Shown: piece by piece, positions 54,266-61,897 of the stretch
Layout: every line of letters begins with the position of its first letter
How positions within the stretch are numbered: position 1 is the stretch's first letter
Assembly: GCF_005048855.1 (NCBI RefSeq)
Contig: NZ_SUME01000001.1
Coordinates: 953,262 to 1,017,261 of the forward strand
Source: Sphingobacterium olei
Lineage (GTDB): Bacteria > Bacteroidota > Bacteroidia > Sphingobacteriales > Sphingobacteriaceae
DNA length: 64,000 bases
Direction of reading: 5' to 3'
The notes under the pieces: generated by a model
Database searches by the model: none
What the model was told of the DNA's origin: nothing
The model's input: the letters and a program-made list of their open reading frames with translations, nothing else
Position numbers and translations under genes: made by a program

Positions 54266-54273
54266 CAAAGTTA
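54266..54273 (-). promoter_or_regulatory. -7 element TAACTTTG just before the guaA ATG
   Basis: Exact TAnnTTTG match with only four bases between it and ATG, so the guaA mRNA may be leaderless. Confidence 0.5.
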
Positions 54274-54394
54274 CAATTTAGCGACGTAATTCTATAGCGC
54301 TAATTTCATATCCAAATTAAAAATTCTTAATTTTCTATATTAGATTTTAAAACTGATAAACGCTATACAATAAAAAAAATTCTCACATAAAAAA

Positions 54395-54419
54395 AGGTGC
54401 TGCATTGGAGGCAGCACCT
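54395..54419 (-). terminator. Terminator of the T9SS surface operon
   Basis: 9-bp GC-rich stem (54395-54403 with 54411-54419) followed on the minus strand by a run of seven T. It closes the operon that ends with the OmpA gene. Confidence 0.9.
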
Positions 54420-54502
54420 AATCTACTTTATATTATGAAAAACAACAATCGGGGAGATTGTAAACCTTTATTAACTGAATATTAGTTTTCTCCTAAAACT
54501 AT

Positions 54503-56446
54503 CTAATATGCCAAGACCTCCACTTCAGTCCTTCTATTCGCTTGATGCTCTTCTATAGAACATTTCACCCCATCACTACACCTATTTACTAAACGTCGTT
54601 CCCCGTAACCTTTCGCTACCAGACGGGATCTGTCAATACCTCTACTCACTAAGTAGTCTACTGCCGAACTAGCTCTTCGTTGCGACAACTTATCGTTATA
54701 ACTGTGGGTACCTCGACTATCCGTGTGACTTGACAGCTCAATCTTCAGTGTGGGATTGTCTCGCATAGTGCGTACCAATTGATCTAATACAACAGCAGCA
54801 TCTTTACGGATATCGTGTTTATCAAAATCGTAATAGATGTTTTCTAGCACAAATTTATCCCCTACGGTAAAAACAGGCTCTAAGCGCAGTGTCACGCGTA
54901 TAGTGGTATCTTTCGTTGGATGAACTCCTATTATATTAACGGAGTCAGCATGAAATCCAGATTTTTCTGCCAAGACTTTATATTCTGTATTTTTATCTAG
55001 TTCAAAACGGAAAGCTGCATTGTTGTCGCCCAATCTTTTGGCTACGATCCGGCGGTCCCCGTCAAACAAGGTAAGACTAGCTTCAGAAATCAACTCATTG
55101 GTTTTCTTATTGACGGTTATCCCTTCCAAGATAATCGTCACTTTTGGTTTCTTAAAGCTGAACGAATAAATGTCATCACTTCCAATCCCACCGATTCTAT
55201 TAGAGGAAATAAAGCCTTGGTATCCATCTTGATGTTCCCCCAATATCACAAACGAAAAATCGTCTGCTGCGGAATTGACTGGATATCGTAAATTCTTTCG
55301 TTTGCTAAAACTAGATTTACAGCCTTCTGCCACGTAAATATCCAGTCCACCCATCCCCGCGAAACCGTCGCTAGAATAATATAACCTATTGCCGAAGATC
55401 GTCGGAAACATTTCATCTCCCGCTGAGTTGATTTCCTCACCCGCATTAATCGGGATACCCCAGCTTCCATCGGGTCGAAGTTCGCAAAACCAAACGTCGA
55501 CACCTCCGCGGCCTCCCGGCATATCCGAAGCAAAGTACAAGGTTTGCTCATCATCACTCAAAGCTGCATGCCCTACCGAATAGGTATTGACTTTGTTATA
55601 TGCAAAATCTTCTTCTATCCAGCTGTCTCCGTTCTTTCGGTATATTTTTAGCTCCAGATTGTATCTCTTAAACTTTGTACCATTCTTTTTATATTTTTCT
55701 ACTTCTGTATTAGGGTGTGTACGGGTCACATAAAGTACATCTTCTGCTTTGTTGCTCGCTACAGGGCCAACGTGGTATGCCGTACTATTAAAATTATCGG
55801 GCATCATACTCGATAGCGTCAACTCTTCCGTTTTGCGACTCGCTGAAAACACTTTTAGATAGGCTTCTCCCGTCATGCCACTACGCTTTCCAGCCGACAC
55901 TTTAGGTTCGCCGGCATACAGTACGCCGTTACTCGTCGGGAATACCCCAAATTCCGAAAGATCTGTATTTATGTTCCGTTCGTTTTTTAACAGATAGGGT
56001 AACGGATTTGCCATCCATACTATAGACGAATCACAGCCTTCGATCGACAAACGGATTATTTCGTCAATCCCATGTTTTTCCACATAGGCTTCCAATTGCT
56101 TCTTTGCATCTGTGTACTTACCGTTATGTTTTAAGGCCTCGGCATAGTTCCTTTGACTTTCCGCGGCATGTCCTTCCATGCCAACAGCTCGTGCGTACCA
56201 GTTCTCCGCAAGTTCATACTGATTGAGAAACAAGTAACTAGAAGCTGCCCGCTCCACATCTCCCACGCGCGGTTTTTTACTATCCGCCAATCTGACGTAC
56301 AGATCTACAGCTCTGGCATATTCCATTCTCTCAAAAAGCTGATCAGCGCGCATTCTCAGGTTGGGCTGTTCCTGGGCATGGCCTTGTATGCTTAAAAAAC
56401 CGCCCAGTAATACGCCTACTAATACATATATTAATCTCATATTCAT
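54503..56446 (-). CDS. OmpA-family protein with TPR and PD40 repeats (T9SS accessory)
   Basis: The 647-residue protein has a signal peptide (1-24, GHAQ), a TPR-like part (about 30-150), WD40-like PD40 repeats (about 270-420; YFASDMPGGRGGVDVW, YYSSDGFAGMGGLDIY), a carboxypeptidase-regulatory-like beta domain (about 430-515) and a C-terminal OmpA peptidoglycan-binding domain (ENIYYDFDKHDIRKDAA, SSHTDSRGTHSYNDKLSQRR). This layout is that of PorE/SprE-like partners of PorP/SprF. It is last in the operon, 21 bp after the PorP/SprF gene; it probably anchors that complex to peptidoglycan. Confidence 0.88.
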   Translation of the reverse strand: MNMRLIYVLVGVLLGGFLSIQGHAQEQPNLRMRADQLFERMEYARAVDLYVRLADSKKPRVGDVERAASSYLFLNQYELAENWYARAVGMEGHAAESQRNYAEALKHNGKYTDAKKQLEAYVEKHGIDEIIRLSIEGCDSSIVWMANPLPYLLKNERNINTDLSEFGVFPTSNGVLYAGEPKVSAGKRSGMTGEAYLKVFSASRKTEELTLSSMMPDNFNSTAYHVGPVASNKAEDVLYVTRTHPNTEVEKYKKNGTKFKRYNLELKIYRKNGDSWIEEDFAYNKVNTYSVGHAALSDDEQTLYFASDMPGGRGGVDVWFCELRPDGSWGIPINAGEEINSAGDEMFPTIFGNRLYYSSDGFAGMGGLDIYVAEGCKSSFSKRKNLRYPVNSAADDFSFVILGEHQDGYQGFISSNRIGGIGSDDIYSFSFKKPKVTIILEGITVNKKTNELISEASLTLFDGDRRIVAKRLGDNNAAFRFELDKNTEYKVLAEKSGFHADSVNIIGVHPTKDTTIRVTLRLEPVFTVGDKFVLENIYYDFDKHDIRKDAAVVLDQLVRTMRDNPTLKIELSSHTDSRGTHSYNDKLSQRRASSAVDYLVSRGIDRSRLVAKGYGERRLVNRCSDGVKCSIEEHQANRRTEVEVLAY

Positions 56447-56467
56447 CTTATATGATATTGTTTATTG

Positions 56468-57478
56468 TTAAAAAAAACGCGGACTAAGTATCTGACGTTG
56501 AAACTGTCCAAAGGTAAGTCCTAAGGTAATTTCATGCGTTCCAGCCTGAAGTCCACTCATGCGGTTTATCATCACGTCATATGAATAACCGATCCGTAGT
56601 CTGTCCGTAGCATAGAATTGTGCGATTGCGTTGATCGAATTCAATGATGACAGTTTGTTCGGTGAATTATCATAATATTCCCTATTAAATACACGTGTGC
56701 GTGTACGGTATCCAGCACCTATCCAAAATTTACTATTGAAAATAAACATTGCATTTGCATCGAGAGACGTAGGCCCCTTGAAATCATCCTTGATCAGCAT
56801 ACTTGGACGTAGGTGAAGCCCTTCCTCCAGTTCGAATAATGCCCCAGCAATAATATATACGTTGGTATTACGATAAAGGCTTTCAAGCAGGTTTTCGTTA
56901 AAGCGAAAATCATCATTGCTATTAGATCCCGAAAATAAATCCTGTACCGCCACCCCTGCATACCATCTGGGGTTATAATAGTAAAGTCCTAAACGTATGT
57001 CCGGGTTCCAAGTGGAAATCTTCCCCGCGGGAAGTGTCTGGTCTCCGGCATCTACCATTTCCAGCTTATTTCCATCCAATCCGTATTGGGTCAGACCTGC
57101 TGCTACACCCAAACTAAGACGTTGTGTATCGTCGGCATCCAATTGTAAACGAATGGCATAGTTAGCATACACCGAAGTTGCTGATTGGGCCCCAAGTTGA
57201 TCTGCTGTAATCTGTAAACCCACCCCATGTCGCTTCGATAGCGGATCCAATACACCATCGATAGATATCGAACCTGTCTTCGGAGCGCCATTCCAGCCTG
57301 TCCACTGACTTCGTAGGCCCATCTGAGCAAACCATTCTTCCTTGTAACCCGTATACGCGGGATTAACACTGATCGAATTAAATATGTACTGAGTGAATTG
57401 GATACTCTGCTGGGCAAAAGCGTCTCCCCCCAACAACAACGTCAAACCTACCCCTAAATATCTTATACCTTTTTTCAT
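56468..57478 (-). CDS. PorP/SprF-family T9SS outer-membrane protein
   Basis: The 336-residue protein has a signal peptide (1-22, AFAQ) and the family opening QSIQFTQYIFNSISVNPAYTG, then an 8-14-strand barrel with GLRSQWTGW and the end LGLTFGQF. In Flavobacterium, SprF-like proteins help secrete a neighbouring cargo with a type-B C-terminal domain; the adjacent 57506 gene carries just such a domain. It lies 21-27 bp from both neighbours in the same operon. Confidence 0.9.
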   Translation of the reverse strand: MKKGIRYLGVGLTLLLGGDAFAQQSIQFTQYIFNSISVNPAYTGYKEEWFAQMGLRSQWTGWNGAPKTGSISIDGVLDPLSKRHGVGLQITADQLGAQSATSVYANYAIRLQLDADDTQRLSLGVAAGLTQYGLDGNKLEMVDAGDQTLPAGKISTWNPDIRLGLYYYNPRWYAGVAVQDLFSGSNSNDDFRFNENLLESLYRNTNVYIIAGALFELEEGLHLRPSMLIKDDFKGPTSLDANAMFIFNSKFWIGAGYRTRTRVFNREYYDNSPNKLSSLNSINAIAQFYATDRLRIGYSYDVMINRMSGLQAGTHEITLGLTFGQFQRQILSPRFF

Positions 57479-57505
57479 CTTTATCTTTCTAAGAAGCTGA
57501 ATCTA

Positions 57506-59065
57506 TTAATTTCTCTTAATCAATACATGTCCTTTAAATACACGTTCCTGATTTCCTTTGATCGCACGGATAATCGGAAAATAAGTTCCTTCATTCAGTC
57601 CACGGCCTTCCCATTCATCTTTGTAATCATCATTTCGATATACTTCATTTCCCCATCGGTTGACAATTATTAATTCTATCCTATCGTAACCTTCTCTACC
57701 GACGATAACAAATTGATCGTTCTTACCATCACCGTTAGGTGTGATCACATTCGGAATGAATAATTCACGAGGCAAAACATCTATCGTCACTACCGCTTTG
57801 CTTTTAAGCCCATTTTCATCTGTAATCTCGTACTCAAAAGTATCTGTACCGACAAAATCCGGATGAGGGATATAGGTTATACTTCCATCTGTATGTACTT
57901 CCACCCTGCCATTTACTGGCTCTCTCACAACGGTGACTGATCCAGTAATGATCGGACTGCTACCTGCTTCATCGTTCTCGAGTATGTTGATAGTTATATT
58001 ATCACCATATTCCATAGTACCGTTGTCATCGCGTGCTGTCGGTCCTATTTTCCGGTCCGCAAATTTGGTAAACCAGGTTCCCGCTAGCGTATTCCCGGTT
58101 CGGGTCTCAATATCTCCACGCGTGTGTACACCTTCGCCATCAAATACCGTCACATCACCTATCCAATTGCCACCATCGGCATTCTGCACAATCTGTGCCT
58201 CGGCATCGACATAGACCATACCATTTGTCACCATATTATGCGTAAGTGTATAATCTACCTGCATATCACGATCCCCATAGATATTCCATACCCGGTCCAT
58301 ACCAATTGTTTCATCTTCAAATACCAATCCCGAGGCCGTATAATCCGTCACGGTAACATACAACTTAGATACTGCTACGGAAGGAATAAGTGTTGCAGGC
58401 GTATAATCCTGTTTCTCAATACCGACAGGAAAAACAAACTGCGCTACTCCTATATAATTCTTGATCATGTGTCCGCTAAGCCTATTCTCCGTAACGACCA
58501 TACGGTTGCGGCTGTAATTCAGCAATTCGCCGTTGGTTGCCAGTTCCAGATCATGACTATTAAGGAATATATTGGCACCGTCTACGCGTAAATCGAGTGC
58601 TTTACCCAACTTGAATGCGGCTGCTTTCTCGTCTGTTGGTAAACTTAACCCGTCAAATCCTGGATTCGCTATATCTGACAAGCGGAGCCCTTCAGGATTG
58701 TTTAGCACGATACGTACATCGATGAATGTACCGTCATTACCATCGATATGTGTAGGCGAAGCTGCCCAATTCTCGTAAAAAGGATTTTGTGACGGACTGT
58801 GTAGTACAAGGGTTCCCGTACCACTAATTTTTGCGGTAGGTGCTATCCAGATATTCTTTGCATAAATCTCGACATTGCCGTCAATTTTCCAATCGGCATT
58901 AGGCCCCAAATACAGGTTTTCGGAGTAAATGAACTTATAGGTGCCTGCGTCCACCTGTGCAGCTCCATTGTCCGTTTCAAAGGAATTTATTCCGTTCTGA
59001 GCAGACACACTTGCCGTTACCCCTAGAAAAAATAGCAAGAGAAATGTCTTTATGTTTATATTCAT
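57506..59065 (-). CDS. T9SS type-B sorted surface protein with cadherin-like Ig domain
   Basis: The 519-residue protein has a signal peptide (1-22, VSAQ), a beta-rich central part, one Ig/cadherin-like repeat (about 345-430; GDNITINILENDEAG, VTVVREPVNGRVEVHTDGSI, DTFEYEITDENGL) and a gliding-motility type C-terminal domain (about 435-519; VITPNGDGKNDQFVI, IVNRWGNEVYRNDDY, EGTYFPIIRA). That domain is the type-B sorting signal of T9SS cargo. It is the probable substrate of the next gene's PorP/SprF protein and would be placed at the cell surface. Confidence 0.9.
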   Translation of the reverse strand: MNINIKTFLLLFFLGVTASVSAQNGINSFETDNGAAQVDAGTYKFIYSENLYLGPNADWKIDGNVEIYAKNIWIAPTAKISGTGTLVLHSPSQNPFYENWAASPTHIDGNDGTFIDVRIVLNNPEGLRLSDIANPGFDGLSLPTDEKAAAFKLGKALDLRVDGANIFLNSHDLELATNGELLNYSRNRMVVTENRLSGHMIKNYIGVAQFVFPVGIEKQDYTPATLIPSVAVSKLYVTVTDYTASGLVFEDETIGMDRVWNIYGDRDMQVDYTLTHNMVTNGMVYVDAEAQIVQNADGGNWIGDVTVFDGEGVHTRGDIETRTGNTLAGTWFTKFADRKIGPTARDDNGTMEYGDNITINILENDEAGSSPIITGSVTVVREPVNGRVEVHTDGSITYIPHPDFVGTDTFEYEITDENGLKSKAVVTIDVLPRELFIPNVITPNGDGKNDQFVIVGREGYDRIELIIVNRWGNEVYRNDDYKDEWEGRGLNEGTYFPIIRAIKGNQERVFKGHVLIKRN

Positions 59066-59097
59066 TTTTTTTAGATTTGAATAACATCTTATTGTTC

Positions 59098-61374
59098 TTA
59101 TCGGACTTTACTTGGTAGCATCGGATTAGTGATTACATTACATCTAACGATCGTCATAGAAAAAGGAACTCTAGTGCCAAAACATCCCTTGTCATTACCT
59201 TCTGCTGCATAATAGATAAATGTACCCTCACCTATAGGTGTAGGAGCCGTTGTTGAACCTATCCCCCCTGTTGAAGTGGTAAAATAATACAATTTATTGC
59301 CTACTGCCGCTCCTGCAGCAGATACAGATATCCCGCTTATTGTGATAGGCGAATCCGAACAAGCCCTTTGATCTTTCACCGTAGGCTGTGTAATAATTTT
59401 GTCCAAGTACGTTTCCAATTTTAAGTAACAACCGTCTTCCATACCCAGAACCCTTGCATAGAATTTCGTAGCAGTATTACCTGTGATATTCAATTGAAAA
59501 TCTCCAGAGACAACCGAAACTCCCGGAGTTCCTGGAATACCGTTGTAAAACGTTGTACCTGGAGGATATTTCGTAGTAATTTCTACTCTTGGAATAGCCG
59601 TTCCTTCACATAGTACAACAAACCGTTTAAATCCTTCTTGGGTAATATTCTCTTCTGAACAACTAACGCTGGAAACATCAATTGTACTTTTAAACGGACC
59701 GTAAATGGGTGTATTAGCACAATCCGCATTGTAACCGCTCACTAGCCCTGTGTTAGCTGGTGTGTTAGAGTTAGCACCCAGTCCGGTGAAATTACCATCA
59801 ACATTAATTTGCAACGCACATAATCCTCCGGTATTTAACAGGATACAATCATTAGTTACACGAACATTATACTTCAATGTATGTAATATTGTCTCGGTAT
59901 TCGTGGATAACGGGATCGTCCCAACATTCCATGCTAATGTTCCTCCTGGAGTTGTCTGTGGAGTTGCCCCAGGTAGAGCTCCTACTGGAGCAGTCCAACC
60001 TATAGTTGTTCCGGTAGGTAAGCCTCCTGTACTCGTTCCTTCATAATACACATTAGCTGGAAGATGAATAGTGACGACACCATTGTTTACAGCTTCCGTA
60101 CCCCTGTTCTTAATAGTAGAAGTAAATTCAATAATATTTCCCGCACTTACGGTACCTCCATTAGATATATTTGTATCAGTAGGTTTATTTTCTACGACAA
60201 TTTGCGGCACGTAAGCATCAACCGCCAGCACTATATTGAAAATAATGTAGGTATCACCATTCGTACCATATCTAAACCTAGTAGACGTTGCATTATTTCC
60301 GATTAAAATCTTGTCGGTATTATTTAAATCGAACATAGACACATCCAGTCCCGTATTATTCGTAAAATTGGGATTCCTTGCATTTCCTCCGGTAAAAATG
60401 GATGAATTAAAAAAATTTGGCGTGGTTCCTGAAGGCGCATTGTTAGCATGGTTAAGCCGGATCCAAGCATTATTCGCCGCATTACGTATCTCAAAATAGT
60501 CACCTGTAACACCAATATCGCCCTCTCCCGCCGTCACCCCTAGCTTCACATTAATGTCACCACTTTGTGCAGTTCTAAATCCTGAAATTGGCAATTCTAC
60601 GGTTCCTCCATTTGAAGTCATATATCCGTGGCCATCAAACACAGAAATGTCCCTCCACTTCATTGTAGGGTTTTTAAAGATGACAACCATACTCCATCCG
60701 CCATAAAATCCTGTTGCCCCACCAGCCCCTTCTCTTACTGCAATATCAGCGACAGTATATTCTCCAACTCCATTAGCCCGCACGTAATCAGTAACATCTG
60801 CATATGCCGAATACATTGCTCCCCCTGTAGTAGTTGGGTAGTAGATATCATTCGTTCCCGCCTCAATCTGCTGATACGTGCCTCCTGCTTTCTTTAGTTT
60901 TATTTTTCGCTTATTAAATTCTTTTGTGACACTATTTTTGGTCACCGAGAATATATTTGGACTGTTTGAAACTCCAGAAGCATCGAGATCATGCGCTCTC
61001 CCCGTCCAATACAATCCCGCAAACAAAATCTCCGAACACCTTGGATCAGCGTCTCCTAATTTTAGCGTTGCAGAAGACGAGTTCCAAGTACTGGCATCGT
61101 TATCTACATCCACATATTTCATATCTGCATTATTAGATCCAGTGTTACTATAGCTAACAAGCGTAAGATTTGTATTACCAAGCATGGTAAAATCTCCCTG
61201 GACGTTATAAATAGTCTTCCCTTGATAAGGAGCGGGAGCTTTAGCAGAAGTTCTTGCAGTAAATGGAACGACGACTGATTGAGCAAAAGTTTCACCTCCC
61301 AATAGTAAACCAAAGACAAAAATCAAGACGACTTTTAGAAAACTTCTCATTATAAATTCGCTTTTGTTATTCAT
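59098..61374 (-). CDS. Large exported DUF11-like surface protein
   Basis: The 758-residue protein has a signal peptide best read from Met9 (RSFLKVVLIFVFGLLLGG...FAQ). The N-terminal 350 residues contain a collagen-binding-adhesin-like beta domain (AGLYWTGRAHD, YGGWSMVVIFKNP). DUF11-like and Ig-like repeats follow (about 400-750; IEFTSTIKNRGTEAVNNGVV). No type-B or type-A sorting domain is seen at its end, so it may rely on other operon members to reach the surface. It lies between a small exported protein and the type-B cargo, with gaps of 12 and 32 bp. Confidence 0.75.
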   Translation of the reverse strand: MNNKSEFIMRSFLKVVLIFVFGLLLGGETFAQSVVVPFTARTSAKAPAPYQGKTIYNVQGDFTMLGNTNLTLVSYSNTGSNNADMKYVDVDNDASTWNSSSATLKLGDADPRCSEILFAGLYWTGRAHDLDASGVSNSPNIFSVTKNSVTKEFNKRKIKLKKAGGTYQQIEAGTNDIYYPTTTGGAMYSAYADVTDYVRANGVGEYTVADIAVREGAGGATGFYGGWSMVVIFKNPTMKWRDISVFDGHGYMTSNGGTVELPISGFRTAQSGDINVKLGVTAGEGDIGVTGDYFEIRNAANNAWIRLNHANNAPSGTTPNFFNSSIFTGGNARNPNFTNNTGLDVSMFDLNNTDKILIGNNATSTRFRYGTNGDTYIIFNIVLAVDAYVPQIVVENKPTDTNISNGGTVSAGNIIEFTSTIKNRGTEAVNNGVVTIHLPANVYYEGTSTGGLPTGTTIGWTAPVGALPGATPQTTPGGTLAWNVGTIPLSTNTETILHTLKYNVRVTNDCILLNTGGLCALQINVDGNFTGLGANSNTPANTGLVSGYNADCANTPIYGPFKSTIDVSSVSCSEENITQEGFKRFVVLCEGTAIPRVEITTKYPPGTTFYNGIPGTPGVSVVSGDFQLNITGNTATKFYARVLGMEDGCYLKLETYLDKIITQPTVKDQRACSDSPITISGISVSAAGAAVGNKLYYFTTSTGGIGSTTAPTPIGEGTFIYYAAEGNDKGCFGTRVPFSMTIVRCNVITNPMLPSKVR

Positions 61375-61386
61375 TTTTCTAATAAC

Positions 61387-61893
61387 TTAACTCGGCTGTT
61401 CCAATTCATCAAACAGCACCTGAACTTTATTGACTTCCAAATAAGGCAGAATATCTTTCAAAGCCTCTTTTAAAACAGTTTCATTAAGCTCATCATGGGT
61501 TTTAATGACAATGTATTTCAATTTTTTAAACAGAGACAATTTATTATTAGACAACGAAATAGGCTTCCTAATATCCCAACTAAAGACCAGGACTTCAGCT
61601 GTACTCAATGATTGAGCTAACTTGATGTTCTCTAAAACACTAAATGTTGATTCATCTTCTATTTTTACAACCTTGGTTGCTCCTTCTTCGCTCCAAACAA
61701 AAACCGGATCTCTATTTTCTGACAGTATCAACTTGGATGTTGCTCCATTTAGGAGATTATCTAGAGATTTGCGGCTTTGCTCATCTATACTTTTCATCAT
61801 ATCCTCTATGGAGGACACTTTTACTTCTTGCGCATGTATTTCTCCGACAAAGAATAGGCAAATCACAATAATAACATATCTTAATACTTTCAT
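61387..61893 (-). CDS. Small exported hypothetical protein of the surface operon
   Basis: The 168-residue protein has a signal peptide (1-21, IHAQ) and a soluble alpha/beta body with no cysteine motif. I recognise no family. It starts four bases after the repeat protein's stop and ends 12 bases before the next gene, so it is an integral member of the operon, perhaps a chaperone or structural subunit. Confidence 0.7.
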   Translation of the reverse strand: MKVLRYVIIVICLFFVGEIHAQEVKVSSIEDMMKSIDEQSRKSLDNLLNGATSKLILSENRDPVFVWSEEGATKVVKIEDESTFSVLENIKLAQSLSTAEVLVFSWDIRKPISLSNNKLSLFKKLKYIVIKTHDELNETVLKEALKDILPYLEVNKVQVLFDELEQPS

Positions 61894-61897
61894 AATC

